Shown piece after piece: positions 17,882 to 27,433 of a stretch of 64,000 bases of DNA. The notes under the pieces were generated by a model. That model saw only the letters and a list, made by a program, of their open reading frames with translations, ran no database searches and was not told where the DNA came from. Position numbers and translations under genes: made by a program. Origin of the DNA: Hoeflea sp. BAL378 (GTDB lineage Bacteria > Pseudomonadota > Alphaproteobacteria > Rhizobiales > Rhizobiaceae). Within the stretch, counting starts at the first letter, position 1. The number at the start of each line of letters is the position of its first letter. The stretch covers positions 1 through 64,000 of the forward strand of contig NZ_JRJG01000016.1 in assembly GCF_000759435.1 (NCBI RefSeq). Reading direction: 5' to 3'.

Positions 17882-18826
17882 ATGGCAAGCCCTCTCCGCA
17901 TGGCGCTGACGCGCCTCGTCATCGGCCTCCGGCGCGCCCGGGACTGGGCGATCGCCTCGGTGATCTTCGCGCTGTTGCGCCTGATCTCGCTGCTGCCCGC
18001 CAACAGGGCGATTGCGCTGGTCGACCGGCTGGCCCGCCGGATCGGCCCGCTGACGTCGCGCCACAAGCTGGCGCTCTACAATCTCGCCAGGGCCTATCCG
18101 GAGAAGACGGAGGCCGAGCGGCAGCAGATCGCCGTCGACATGTGGGGCAACATGTCCCGGCTCGCCGCCGAATACGTGTTCCTGGACCAGTTGTTCGATT
18201 TCGATCCCGATGCGACCGAGCCCGGGCGCATCGAGGTCGGCGGGGCCGACATCTTCGTCAAGCTGCGCGACGACAACAAGCCCTTCATCGTCTTCACCGC
18301 CCATACCGGCAATTTCGAGCTGCTGCCGATCGCCGCCGCCGCCTACGGGCTCGACGTGATGGCGCTGTTCCGCCCGCCCAACAATCCCTACATCGCCAGG
18401 CGCGTGCTCGCGGCCCGGCGTACCACGATGGGGCATCTGGTGCCATCGCGCGCCGGCGCCGCCTTCACCCTCGCCCGGCGGCTGGAAGGCGGCGGCGGCG
18501 TCGGCATGCTGGTCGACCAGAAGTTCCACAAGGGCGCCAGGACCACCTTCTTCGGGATTGAGACCCACACCAATCCGCTGCTTGCCAAGCTGGTCAGGCA
18601 GTATGACTGCGAAGTCTATCCGGCCCGCGCCATCCGCCTGCCCGGCGGCCGCCACCGGCTGGAGGTCGAGCCGGCGATCGAGATCCCGCGCGGACCCGAC
18701 GGCCGCGTCGATGTCGCGGCCACGGCGCAGCTCCTCAACGACAAGGTGGAGCAATGGGTGCGCGAATATCCCGGCCAGTGGCAGTGGTTTCACGACCGCT
18801 GGGAGATCAAGTACCAGCTCAAATGA
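17882..18826 (+). CDS. lpxXL: Lipid A C28 acyltransferase LpxXL
   Basis: A 314-residue LpxL/HtrB-type inner-membrane acyltransferase that transfers the very-long-chain hydroxy fatty acid from AcpXL to lipid A. The HX4E catalytic motif is in FTAHTGNFELLPIAA, with a hydrophobic N-terminal anchor (residues about 20-45) and the DQKFHKGARTTFFGI substrate segment. The ATG at 17882 is used. It is the last gene of the operon and is followed by a GC hairpin without a T-tract. Confidence 0.92.
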   Translation: MASPLRMALTRLVIGLRRARDWAIASVIFALLRLISLLPANRAIALVDRLARRIGPLTSRHKLALYNLARAYPEKTEAERQQIAVDMWGNMSRLAAEYVFLDQLFDFDPDATEPGRIEVGGADIFVKLRDDNKPFIVFTAHTGNFELLPIAAAAYGLDVMALFRPPNNPYIARRVLAARRTTMGHLVPSRAGAAFTLARRLEGGGGVGMLVDQKFHKGARTTFFGIETHTNPLLAKLVRQYDCEVYPARAIRLPGGRHRLEVEPAIEIPRGPDGRVDVAATAQLLNDKVEQWVREYPGQWQWFHDRWEIKYQLK

Positions 18827-18901
18827 GAGTGGCCCGGCGAGGACCGGGCCGGGAGAGCGCCGCCGCGCCGGATCCGGTTGAGCGGACCCGGCTAAGCCCG
18901 C

Positions 18902-19333
18902 TCAGTGCGAGATGACGATGCGGGTGTTGCTGTTGCCGGTCTGCTGGACCAGCGAGAAGAACTTCGCCGCATGTTCGGGCGCCAGGCGCACGCAGCCATG
19001 CGAGGCCACACGCCCGAGCCGCTTGGTGTCATAGGTGGCGTGCACCGCATAGCCGCCGCGGAAGAACACCGCATAGGGCATCGGCGCATTGTTGTACTTG
19101 CGCGAGCGGTGATGCCGCGACAGCCATTTGGCCGAATAGGTGCCGGTGGGTGTCGAATACCCCTTGCGCCCGGTCGAGACCGGCCACTTGTACTTCACCT
19201 GGCCGTTCTGACTGACAACCATGGTCTGCGTTGAAATATCGACCTTGGCGACCAACTTGGAGGCGAAGGCCGAGGCCGACGAGAACGGAACAAGCGCGAG
19301 GGCGAGAGCCCCGGCCAAGAACAGATTACGCAT
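18902..19333 (-). CDS. L,D-transpeptidase (YkuD domain)
   Basis: A 143-residue exported enzyme. The signal peptide (MRNLFLAGALALALVPFSSASAFA) precedes a minimal YkuD domain with the catalytic histidine and cysteine in VHATYD and SHGCVRL. Such enzymes make 3-3 peptidoglycan cross-links or attach outer-membrane proteins to peptidoglycan in Rhizobiales. It stands alone between lpxXL and the cob genes. Confidence 0.92.
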   Translation of the reverse strand: MRNLFLAGALALALVPFSSASAFASKLVAKVDISTQTMVVSQNGQVKYKWPVSTGRKGYSTPTGTYSAKWLSRHHRSRKYNNAPMPYAVFFRGGYAVHATYDTKRLGRVASHGCVRLAPEHAAKFFSLVQQTGNSNTRIVISH

Positions 19334-19465
19334 GTGTGTTTCCCCAGTTACCCTGAACTATTTTTATACTCACCCGGGGACAATCTAAACAGATGCTTTT
19401 ATCAGTTAAAGTTAAAATGCTTGATCGCATTCTAACTTTCACTCTAGCGCCTTGATTTGACTGGA

Positions 19466-20437
19466 TTAAATTGAGACAACAACGCCGACGAGAAGCGCCA
19501 CCGCGAGACAGTCGCAGGCGCGCCGGAAGATCGCCAGCCCGGAAACGATGTCCCGGGCGCCGGCCCGGGAACGCCCCGAGGCGTTGAGACTGGCCTCCAT
19601 CACCCTCTCCCCGCCATAGCGGCGCGGGCCGCCGAGCGCGAGACCGAGCCCGCCCGCCATCGCCGCCTCCGGCCATCCGGCATTGGGCGAGCGGTGCAGC
19701 CCCTGGTCGGTGAGCGCGGAGAGGACGGCGCGTTTCATCGCCGCGGTTCCTTGAACGATGCCGGCGCCGGCGGCGATCAGCAGCGCCGACAGCCGCGAGG
19801 CCGGCCAGTTGGCGACATCGTCGAGCCGCGCCGCCGCCCGCCCGAAATCCCGGTAGCGGTCGTTGAGATGGCCGATCATCGAATCGGCGGTGTTGAGCAT
19901 CTTGTAGGCCATCAGCCCCGGCAGCCCGAACACCGCGAACCACAGCGCCGGCGCGACGATGCCGTCGGAGAAATTCTCGGCCAGGCTCTCGATCGCGGCC
20001 CTGGAGACGCCGGCCTCGTCGAGCGCCTCGGGGTCACGCCCGACGATCATCGACACCGCCTTGCGGCCGCCGGCCAGCCCATCCCGGGACAGCGCCCGGG
20101 CCACCGCCGCGACATGGTCGGCCAGGCTCTTCTGCGCCAGAAACACGCTCACCACCACGATCTCGAGGATCACGCCCAACAGGCCAAGCCGGTCGAACAG
20201 GCCCGCCAACGCCCAGCCGCCGAGTGCCGCCAGCACGAGCAGGCCGGCGATCGCCAGGCGCCCGTTGCGGCGGCGGGCGGCGGGGCTGTCGCCGGCATGG
20301 TTGAAGCGCCGGTCGGCGAAGCCGATCGCCAGGCCGAAAAGCACCACGGGATGGCTGAAGCGCCGCCACAGCCAGTCGGGATCGCCGACGAGGCGGTCGA
20401 GCACCAGGGCGAAAAACAGAACCGGCAGATGGCTCAC
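19466..20437 (-). CDS. cobD: Adenosylcobinamide-phosphate synthase CobD/CbiB
   Basis: Membrane enzyme that joins the aminopropanol(-phosphate) arm to adenosylcobyric acid. The 323-residue protein has several hydrophobic helices and the family motifs LDRLVGDPDWLWRRFSHPVV, ESLAENFSDGIVAPALW and YKMLNTADSMIGH (cores only). The GTG at 20437 is chosen because it overlaps the TGA of cobC (GTGA), giving translational coupling. Last gene of the cobA-cobB-cobC-cobD unit. Confidence 0.93.
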   Translation of the reverse strand: MSHLPVLFFALVLDRLVGDPDWLWRRFSHPVVLFGLAIGFADRRFNHAGDSPAARRRNGRLAIAGLLVLAALGGWALAGLFDRLGLLGVILEIVVVSVFLAQKSLADHVAAVARALSRDGLAGGRKAVSMIVGRDPEALDEAGVSRAAIESLAENFSDGIVAPALWFAVFGLPGLMAYKMLNTADSMIGHLNDRYRDFGRAAARLDDVANWPASRLSALLIAAGAGIVQGTAAMKRAVLSALTDQGLHRSPNAGWPEAAMAGGLGLALGGPRRYGGERVMEASLNASGRSRAGARDIVSGLAIFRRACDCLAVALLVGVVVSI

Positions 20438-21453
20438 GAGGGTCGCGCACCCGCGAGCCGCAGCGATTCGCGCAGCCTGACGGCGGACAACTCGTCCGGC
20501 ACCAGCCCGATGCGGATCCGCGACGGGCTGTGATCGAAGGCACGGACCAGGATCCTGTGGCTGGCGAGCCGCTCCGCCACCGCGGCGCCGTCGCCCACCT
20601 CGCACAGGAAGAACAGCGCGGTCTCGCCCGCGATCGGCACGGCCGCCTTGTTGAGCGCCGACCGCGTCATCTGGTTGGCGCTGTCGATCTTCGTGCGCAA
20701 TTCGCCCACCAGGTCGATGCGCGAGAAGGCGTGCGCGGCGATCGCCAGCGCCGGGCCGGACACCGCCCACGGGCCCATCCGTTCTTGCAGGACCGCCGCC
20801 AGCCGCGGCTCGGCGAAGACGAAGCCCAGCCGCAGCCCGCCCAGGCCGAAGAACTTGCCGAAGGAGCGCATCACGATCAGGTTCGGCTCCGCGCCCGCAG
20901 CACCTGCCATGGTCAGGTCCTGCCGCATGTCGGCGAAGGCCTCGTCGACGATCACCAGCCGGTGCCGGTGCGCCCGGGCGAAGCCGAAGATGTCGTCGCG
21001 CATGGTCTCGCGCCCGTCGGGATTGTTGGGATTTGCGAGAATCACCGCCGCCGCCTGGATGCTGGCCGCGGCTTCGAGCGTCCTGATCGGCTCGGCGATC
21101 ATCCCCATGCGGCGATAGGAGCGCGCATATTCGCCATAGGTCGGCGCGACCACGGCGACGGTCTCGGCGTTCGGCGTGAGCCATGGCAGCAACTGGATGG
21201 CGGCCTGCGTGCCCGGCACGGCCACCGGCAGCACCGCGCCGCCATAATGCCGCCGCGCCAACTCGCACACCCGCGCCACCTCGGCCTGTTCCGGCAGCCG
21301 CCGCCAGACATCGAGCGGCAGTTCCGGAAGCGGCAGGCTGAAGGGACTGATCCCGGTCGACAGGTCGAGCCATTCGGACGCCGTGCCGCCATGGCGCGCC
21401 ATGGCCTGCTGGAGCGCGCCGCCATGGGCAATGGGATCGCTGGCAAGGGTCAT
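20434..21453 (-). CDS. cobC: Threonine-phosphate decarboxylase CobC/CobD-type
   Basis: A 339-residue PLP enzyme of the HisC fold that supplies (R)-1-amino-2-propanol phosphate for the nucleotide loop. The N-terminal HGGALQQAMARHGG and WLDLSTGISPF segments are typical of CobC. The PLP lysine lies in RSFGKFFGLGGLRLGF. It overlaps cobD by 4 bases and starts 3 bases downstream of the cobB stop. Confidence 0.92.
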   Translation of the reverse strand: MTLASDPIAHGGALQQAMARHGGTASEWLDLSTGISPFSLPLPELPLDVWRRLPEQAEVARVCELARRHYGGAVLPVAVPGTQAAIQLLPWLTPNAETVAVVAPTYGEYARSYRRMGMIAEPIRTLEAAASIQAAAVILANPNNPDGRETMRDDIFGFARAHRHRLVIVDEAFADMRQDLTMAGAAGAEPNLIVMRSFGKFFGLGGLRLGFVFAEPRLAAVLQERMGPWAVSGPALAIAAHAFSRIDLVGELRTKIDSANQMTRSALNKAAVPIAGETALFFLCEVGDGAAVAERLASHRILVRAFDHSPSRIRIGLVPDELSAVRLRESLRLAGARPS

Positions 21454-21456
21454 GAT

Positions 21457-22755
21457 CTAGTCTATCCGGTCGATGACATGCATGAAAGACCCCGCGACGC
21501 TTCCGCGCCTGAGCCCGACCGCGCCGAGATCGGCGCCGAGCGCGTCGCGCGCCTGAAACAGCCGGTCCGCCTCGCCTTCCGAAACGGTGGTGGCGTAGTG
21601 GAACTCATGCGCCGAAAGCTCCATCGGCCAGAAGAATTCCTGCGCCGGGCTCAGCCGCCGGTAGCCCAGGTGCCGCTTGGGTTCGGCGAAGCTCGTCACC
21701 AGCGGCAGAGCGCCCAGCATTTCGTGGCGCACGCCCTCGGCATCGATCAGGCCGTCGCCCAGCACCATGTAGCCGCCGCACTCGCCATAGACCGGGACTC
21801 CGCGGCGGATGACCGCGCCCATGCCGGACCGGAAGTTGGCTGACGCGGCGATGCGGCCGGCATGCAGCTCGGGATAGCCGCCAGGCAGGATGACGGCGTC
21901 GCAGCCCGCCGTCGGCGCCTCGTCGGCAAGCGGCGAGAAGAACGAGATGTCCGCGCCGCGCCGCTGCCAGCCGAGCAGCATGTGCTCATAGGCAAAGGTG
22001 AAGGCGATGTCGCGCGCGACCGCGATCTTCTGCCCGGGCGGCGACAGGCGGCGGATATTGGCCGGAGCCGGCGGCGAGGCCGCGCGCCTGGACAGCTTGA
22101 GGAGAAGGTCGAGATCGATGCGCTTTTCCATCAGGTCGGCGGCGTCGCTGATCAGCCGCGCGAGGTCCGCGTTCTCGCCCGCCTGCACCAGTCCCAGATG
22201 CCGCTGCGGCAGCGCCAGCCTGTCGTCGCTCGGCAGCGCGCCGATCACGTCGACGCGCGCCTGTTCCAGCGCCTGGCGCAGCATGCCCTCGTGCCGGGGG
22301 CTCGCCACCCGGTTGAGGATGACGCCGGGGATCAGCACGTCGGGATGAAAATTGGCAAATCCGCGCGCCAGCGCCGCCACCGAATGCGACATGCTCGAGC
22401 AGTCGATCACCAGAATTACCGGCAGGCCTAGCAGGCCCGCGAGGTCGCCGGCGGAGCCCGAGCCGTCGGCGGCGCCGTCGAACAGCCCCATCATCGCCTC
22501 GATCACCAGCATCCGCCCGCCCTGCGACTGCAGCGAGGCGTTGGCGAGCAGCAGGTCGCTGCGCATCGCCCAGGAATCGTAGTTGAGGCAGGTCTCGCCG
22601 CTGGCCGCGGCGTGAAACGCCGGATCGATGTAATCCGGGCCGGCCTTGCCCGGCGCGAGCGCCACCCCGCGCCGTTTCAGCGCGTTGAGAAGCCCGAGTG
22701 TCACCGTGGTCTTGCCCGACCCCGATTGCGGCGCGGCAATCATCAATCCGCTCAT
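21457..22755 (-). CDS. cobB: Cobyrinate (hydrogenobyrinate) a,c-diamide synthase
   Basis: Glutamine-dependent amidase that amidates the a and c carboxylates of the corrin ring. The 432-residue protein has an N-terminal P-loop (APQSGSGKTTVTLGLLNAL) and a C-terminal class I glutamine amidotransferase domain whose cysteine is in VYGECGGYMVLG. Overlaps the end of cobA by 4 bases. Confidence 0.94.
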   Translation of the reverse strand: MSGLMIAAPQSGSGKTTVTLGLLNALKRRGVALAPGKAGPDYIDPAFHAAASGETCLNYDSWAMRSDLLLANASLQSQGGRMLVIEAMMGLFDGAADGSGSAGDLAGLLGLPVILVIDCSSMSHSVAALARGFANFHPDVLIPGVILNRVASPRHEGMLRQALEQARVDVIGALPSDDRLALPQRHLGLVQAGENADLARLISDAADLMEKRIDLDLLLKLSRRAASPPAPANIRRLSPPGQKIAVARDIAFTFAYEHMLLGWQRRGADISFFSPLADEAPTAGCDAVILPGGYPELHAGRIAASANFRSGMGAVIRRGVPVYGECGGYMVLGDGLIDAEGVRHEMLGALPLVTSFAEPKRHLGYRRLSPAQEFFWPMELSAHEFHYATTVSEGEADRLFQARDALGADLGAVGLRRGSVAGSFMHVIDRID

Positions 22756-23597
22756 GCACTGTCTTTCTGCGCGACCGCGCGATGGCCGAGCGGATCCGGC
22801 GTGAGCACCCGGCCCTGGGCCGCGCCCAGCCAGTCGAGCGCCGAGCGTAGCCGGACCACCTGCCCGACGACGACGATCGCCGGCGGCTGCAGACCCGACG
22901 CCGCGACATCGCCGGCGGCCCGGGCAAGCGTGGTCTCGAGCACGGCCTGCGTGTCGGTGGAGGCATCGGTGACGAAGGCCACCGGTTCGTCGGCCGCCCT
23001 GCCCGCCTCGATCAGCCGGGAGGCGATGGTGGCGATGTGCTTCATCGCCATGTACATGACGATCACCTGGCTGCCGCGGGCGACGCCGTCCCAGTCGATC
23101 AGGTCGGGCACCACGCCCGAGGAATCATGGCCGGTCAGGAAGGTGACGGTGTGGTTGGTGTCGCGGTGCGTGACCGGAATGCCGGCATAGGCGAGGCCGC
23201 CGATGCCGGCGGTGATGCCGGGCACGACGCGGAACGGGACGTGGTGCTCGACCAGCGTCAGCGCCTCCTCGCCGCCGCGGCCGAACACGAAGGGATCGCC
23301 GCCCTTGAGCCTGAGCACGCGGTGTCCGGCGCGAGCCAGTTCCACCAGCCTCAGCGAAATGTCGCGCTGCTTGGCCGACGGCTTGCCGCCGCGCTTGCCC
23401 GCATATTCGAGCGCGGCGCCGGTGCGCGCGAGCTTGAGGCAATCGGCGTTGACCAGCGCGTCGTGGACGATCACATCGGCCTGGGCCAGCGCATTGGCGG
23501 CGTGCAACGTGAGCAGGCCGGGATCGCCCGGCCCGGCGCCCACGAGCCAGACTTCGCCGGGCTTCATCTGCGGCAGATTCTGTTGCCAGTCACTCAT
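22752..23597 (-). CDS. cobA: Uroporphyrinogen-III C-methyltransferase
   Basis: S-adenosylmethionine-dependent enzyme (SUMT) that methylates uroporphyrinogen III at C2 and C7 to precorrin-2, the entry to cobalamin (and siroheme). The 281-residue protein shows the SAM-binding VWLVGAGPGDPGLLTLHA, the LKGGDPFVFGRGGEE motif and VVPGITAGIG. First gene of the cobA-B-C-D unit, divergent from cbiD across 108 bases. Confidence 0.94.
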   Translation of the reverse strand: MSDWQQNLPQMKPGEVWLVGAGPGDPGLLTLHAANALAQADVIVHDALVNADCLKLARTGAALEYAGKRGGKPSAKQRDISLRLVELARAGHRVLRLKGGDPFVFGRGGEEALTLVEHHVPFRVVPGITAGIGGLAYAGIPVTHRDTNHTVTFLTGHDSSGVVPDLIDWDGVARGSQVIVMYMAMKHIATIASRLIEAGRAADEPVAFVTDASTDTQAVLETTLARAAGDVAASGLQPPAIVVVGQVVRLRSALDWLGAAQGRVLTPDPLGHRAVAQKDSA

Positions 23598-23705
23598 GCT
23601 TGTCCGTTCATCTTCGCGGAGGAATCCTGCAAAACACCATGGGTTACACCCGTATCAATCACACTCTATAACGGCAACAGGCAAGACACGACCAAGAACT
23701 GCGAC

Positions 23706-24812
23706 ATGGATGCTGGCGAAAACGAAATCCGGGTGGAAAAACCCGCCACGGCGCTGCGCCGCGGCTGGACCACGGGGGCGTGCGCCACGGCTGCCACCAA
23801 GGCGGCGCTGACCGCGCTGCTTGAGGGCGAATTTCCCGATCCGGTCGAAATCACCCTGCCCAAGGGCGAACGGCCGGCCTTCGCGCTCGCCCGCGAATCG
23901 CTTCACGCCGATCACGCCATGGCGGGCATCATCAAGGATGCGGGCGACGACCCGGACGTGACCCACGGTGCGCTGGTGATGGCGCACGTGCGGCTTCTGC
24001 CCGCGGGCGCGGGCATCGTCTTCAAGGCCGGCGCGGGCGTGGGCACGGTGACGCTCGCCGGCCTGCCGGTTCCGGTGGGCGAACCCGCGATCAACCCGAT
24101 ACCCCGGCGGATGATGAGCGAGGTGGTCGCCGAACTCTGCGCGGCGCAGGGCGTGGCCGCCGACATCGAGATAGAGATCGCCATCGAGAACGGCGCCGAG
24201 CTGGCGCTCCAGACCTGGAACCCGCGGCTTGGCATCCTCGGCGGGCTGTCGGTACTCGGAACCACCGGCATCGTCCATCCCTTCTCCTGCTCGGCCTGGA
24301 TCCATTCGATCCACCGCGGCATCGACGTCGCCCGCGCCGAAGGGCTCGGCCATGTGCTGGGCGCCACCGGCTCGACCTCGGAGAAGACCGCGCAGGAGTT
24401 TTACGGCCTGCCGGATGTCGCCTGCCTCGACATGGGCGATTTCGCCGGCGGCCTGCTCAAATATCTGCGCGTTCATCCCGTGCAGCGCCTGACCATCGCC
24501 GGCGGCTTCGCCAAGCTCACCAAGCTGGCGCAGGGCGCGCTCGATTTGCATTCCGGCCGCAGCCAGGTGGACATGGAGTGGCTGGCCGCGCAGGCGGAGG
24601 AGCTGGGTGGAAACCACTTGAAGGACCGGATTCTCGCGGCCAACACCGCGCTCGAAGTGCTTGAAATGACTCGGTTCGAGGGGATCGACCTGCCGGCGCT
24701 GATCGCCGCCCGGGCCCGCGCCGTGGCGATCGAGACGCTGCGCGGCGCACCGGTCGCGGTCGACGTCATGGTCACCGACCGGAGCGGAAAGCTCGTCGCC
24801 CATGCCCGTTAA
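23706..24812 (+). CDS. cbiD: Cobalt-precorrin-5B C1-methyltransferase CbiD
   Basis: Methylates C1 after ring contraction. The 368-residue protein shows the CbiD opening LRRGWTTGACATAATKAAL and later WNPRLGILGGLSVLGTTGIVHPFS and TIAGGFAKLTKLAQG. CbiD is the anaerobic-pathway enzyme. Its presence with no cobF in the window suggests it serves that step, as in several Rhizobiales. The ATG at 23706 is chosen because upstream in-frame sequence is antisense to cobA. Confidence 0.93.
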   Translation: MDAGENEIRVEKPATALRRGWTTGACATAATKAALTALLEGEFPDPVEITLPKGERPAFALARESLHADHAMAGIIKDAGDDPDVTHGALVMAHVRLLPAGAGIVFKAGAGVGTVTLAGLPVPVGEPAINPIPRRMMSEVVAELCAAQGVAADIEIEIAIENGAELALQTWNPRLGILGGLSVLGTTGIVHPFSCSAWIHSIHRGIDVARAEGLGHVLGATGSTSEKTAQEFYGLPDVACLDMGDFAGGLLKYLRVHPVQRLTIAGGFAKLTKLAQGALDLHSGRSQVDMEWLAAQAEELGGNHLKDRILAANTALEVLEMTRFEGIDLPALIAARARAVAIETLRGAPVAVDVMVTDRSGKLVAHAR

Positions 24813-25506
24813 CGGCCCGCAAACCATCCTCATTCTCGGCGGCACGCGCGAGGCGGCGGAGCTGGCGAAGGAACTGGTCGCGGCGCATCCCGGAGCGCGG
24901 ATCATCACCTCGCTCGCCGGCCGCACCCGCGAGCCCGCGCCGCTTAAAGGCGAGGTCCGCAGCGGCGGCTTCGGCGGGGCGGAGGGGCTGGCGGACTATA
25001 TCCGGACCCATGGAGTCACCCGGGTGATCGACGCCACCCATCCCTTCGCCCGCCGGATCAGCGCAAACGCGGTGGAAGCCGCCCGCCTCACAGGCGTGCC
25101 CCTCGACATTCGTACCCGCATGCCTTGGGTCAAGCAGCCGGGCGACCACTGGATCGAGGTGGAGACGCTGGAAGCGGCGCGCGACGCCATCCCGCCCGGC
25201 GCCCGCGTGCTGCTGGCGCTCGGCTCACAGCATATCGGCCTGTTCGCCGCCCGCGCCGACGTGCATTTCGTGGTGAGGATGATCGACCCGCCGCCGACAC
25301 CGCTCGACCTGCCCGACTACGCGCTGGTGCTGGGCCGGCCCGGCGACAGCGCGGCGGTGGAGGCGATGCTGCTGATCGCCAATTCCATCACCCACATCGT
25401 CTGCCGCAATTCCGGCGGCGCGGCGGCCTACGCCAAGATCGAGGCGGCGCGGCAGCTCGGGCTTCCGGTGATCCTGGTGGCGCGCGGAGAGGGGCGACGC
25501 TGCTGA
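24802..25506 (+). CDS. cobK: Precorrin-6A/cobalt-precorrin-6A reductase
   Basis: NAD(P)H-dependent reductase of 234 residues (CobK/CbiJ). It opens ILILGGTREAAELAKEL with the family's nucleotide-binding loop, continues DATHPFARRISANAVEAA, and ends with KIEAARQLGLPVILVARG. It overlaps the end of cbiD by 11 bases, so the two form an operon for consecutive ring-modification steps. Confidence 0.92.
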   Translation: MPVNGPQTILILGGTREAAELAKELVAAHPGARIITSLAGRTREPAPLKGEVRSGGFGGAEGLADYIRTHGVTRVIDATHPFARRISANAVEAARLTGVPLDIRTRMPWVKQPGDHWIEVETLEAARDAIPPGARVLLALGSQHIGLFAARADVHFVVRMIDPPPTPLDLPDYALVLGRPGDSAAVEAMLLIANSITHIVCRNSGGAAAYAKIEAARQLGLPVILVARGEGRRC

Positions 25507-25619
25507 CAGGATCCGTCTGCCATCTTGTCTAGGCCTGTGCTCCGTGACAGCATCCGGCCAGCGCACGCCTGTCCGGAGAGGGTCATTCGCTCCTGCGCCG
25601 CTAAATAAGAGAAACAGAC

Positions 25620-26246
25620 ATGATTCTGATCGGCCAGTATGATTCCTCCTTCACCCGCAGGATCGCCATCGCGCTTTCCCTCTACGGCATGCCGTTCGAG
25701 CACCGGCCCTGGTCGGTTTTTTCCGACGCCGAGAAGCTGCGCGCGATCAACCCGCTGGTCAGGGTCCCCACGCTCATCCTCGATGACGGCGAGGTGCTGA
25801 TCGACAGCCACGCGATCCTCGACTATCTCGACCGCCGCGCGCCGGAGGGCCGGGCGCTGTTCCCCGCTGTCGAGCCCGACCGCCATCGCGCCCTGAAGGT
25901 GGCGTCGCTCGCCACGGGCGTCGCCGACAAGGCGGTGGCGCTGTTCTACGAGATCCACATGCACGAGGAACCCTCGACCTCGCTGATGGCGCGGTTGTCG
26001 TCGCAGATCCACAGCGCGCTGGCGGCGCTCGAGACGTCGCGCAGCGACGCACCGGGAAAGTTCTGGTTCGGTGACACGATCGGCCACGCCGACATCGCGG
26101 TCGCCTGCGCCTTCCGGCATCTCACCGAGGCGCTGCCCGATGTGGTCGGCGACGAGCAGTATCCCGCGATCCGCGCCCACTGCGCCCGCCTCGAAGCCAT
26201 GCCGGTATTTGCGGACCACAGCCAGGAATTCATCCCGCCGCGGTGA
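25620..26246 (+). CDS. Glutathione S-transferase family protein
   Basis: A 208-residue two-domain GST. The N-terminal thioredoxin-like domain carries QYDSSFTRRIAIAL, the cis-proline motif RVPTLILDDG and DSHAILDYLDRR. An all-helical C-terminal domain follows. The substrate is unknown. It lies between cob operons on the plus strand, preceded by AGAGAAAC rather than a strong ribosome site. Confidence 0.88.
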   Translation: MILIGQYDSSFTRRIAIALSLYGMPFEHRPWSVFSDAEKLRAINPLVRVPTLILDDGEVLIDSHAILDYLDRRAPEGRALFPAVEPDRHRALKVASLATGVADKAVALFYEIHMHEEPSTSLMARLSSQIHSALAALETSRSDAPGKFWFGDTIGHADIAVACAFRHLTEALPDVVGDEQYPAIRAHCARLEAMPVFADHSQEFIPPR

Positions 26247-26293
26247 GCGGGGCAGATGGAGTCCTGACGAAGACGAAGGAAAGGGAGAGGCCG

Positions 26294-26644
26294 ATGAGCC
26301 GCGAGATCGTCAATGCCATCTGCGCGACCCTGCCGGGCGCCGAGGTGTCCGATCCCTGGGGCGGCGGCCACGATGCCTGGAAGGTGGGCGGCAAGATGTT
26401 CGCCTCCATCGGCGCGATCATGCCGGGCGTGGCAGTCAAGACCGACAGCGTCGAAACCGCGGCCTTGCTCATCGAGATGGGCGCGGGCACCAGGGCGCCC
26501 TATTTCCACGCCTCCTGGGTGCTGCTCGACTGGACCATGGACCCCGACGAATTGCGCGGCCGCATCCTCCAGTCCTACCGCCTGGTCCGCGCCAGCCTGC
26601 CCAAGAAGCGCCAGGCCGAACTGCCGGAAGCGCCCGAAACGTAA
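26294..26644 (+). CDS. MmcQ/YjbR family protein
   Basis: A 116-residue protein of the YjbR/MmcQ double-wing fold: it opens NAICATLPGAEVSDPWGGGHDAWKVGGKMF and contains a C-terminal ILQSYRLVRASLPKK helix. The ATG at 26294 has a GGGAGAGG ribosome site at about 26283. Often annotated as DNA-binding, but a biochemical role is not established. Convergent with cobM, three bases apart. Confidence 0.82.
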   Translation: MSREIVNAICATLPGAEVSDPWGGGHDAWKVGGKMFASIGAIMPGVAVKTDSVETAALLIEMGAGTRAPYFHASWVLLDWTMDPDELRGRILQSYRLVRASLPKKRQAELPEAPET

Positions 26645-26647
26645 AGG

Positions 26648-27433
26648 TCAGACGGCCTTGGCCTTCGCCTTCTTCTTCCCGACGTTCCTCAGCACATGCG
26701 CATAGTCCGCATTGTAGAGGTCGCTGTCGCGGAAATTGTTTTCGCCGAACACCTTGCCCACGAGAATGAGCGCGGTACGGGTGATCTTGTGGGCGCGGAC
26801 CTCTTCCTTCATGCCTTCGAGCGTGGTGCGGATGTAGAGCTCGTCCGGCCAGGTGGCGCGGTAGGCGATCACCACCGGGCAATCGGCGCCGTAGAACGGC
26901 TCCAGCGCCCGGCGGACATAGTCGAGATTGCGGATCGACAAATGGATGGCGAGCGTCGCGCGCGACTGGCCGAGGATCTCGAGCTGCTCGAATTCCGGCA
27001 TCGACGAGGCCTTCATGCCGGTGCGGGTGATGATCACCGTCTGGGCAATCTCGGGCAGCGTGAGCTCGGTGGCGAGCCGGGCCGCGGCGCCCGCGAAGGC
27101 CGGAACGCCCGGCACCACCTCGTAGCCGATCCCAAGCTTGTCCAATCGCCGCATCTGCTCGGCCACCGCGCCGAAGATCGCCGGATCGCCGGAATGCACC
27201 CGCACCACGTCCTGGCCGTTGGCATGGGCCTTCTCCATCTCGCCGATGATCTCGTCGAGATGCATGGGCGCCGTGTCCCTGACCAGCGCGCCTTCGGGCG
27301 CCGCCTTGACGATCTCCTCGGGCACCAGCGAGCCGGCATAGAGGCAGACCGGGCAGCGCTCGATCAGCTTCAGGCCGCGCACGGTGATAAGGTCGGGCGC
27401 GCCGGGGCCGGCGCCGATGAAATAGACGGTCAT
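26648..27433 (-). CDS. cobM: Precorrin-4 C11-methyltransferase
   Basis: A 261-residue SAM-dependent tetrapyrrole methylase. It shows VYFIGAGPGAPDLITVRGLKLI, the CPVCLYAGSLVPEEI segment, VVRVHSGDPAIFGAVAEQM and GVPAFAGAAARL, all typical of CobM/CbiF. It overlaps the upstream cbiG-cobJ gene by 4 bases. The C-terminus is lysine-rich. Confidence 0.93.
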   Translation of the reverse strand: MTVYFIGAGPGAPDLITVRGLKLIERCPVCLYAGSLVPEEIVKAAPEGALVRDTAPMHLDEIIGEMEKAHANGQDVVRVHSGDPAIFGAVAEQMRRLDKLGIGYEVVPGVPAFAGAAARLATELTLPEIAQTVIITRTGMKASSMPEFEQLEILGQSRATLAIHLSIRNLDYVRRALEPFYGADCPVVIAYRATWPDELYIRTTLEGMKEEVRAHKITRTALILVGKVFGENNFRDSDLYNADYAHVLRNVGKKKAKAKAV

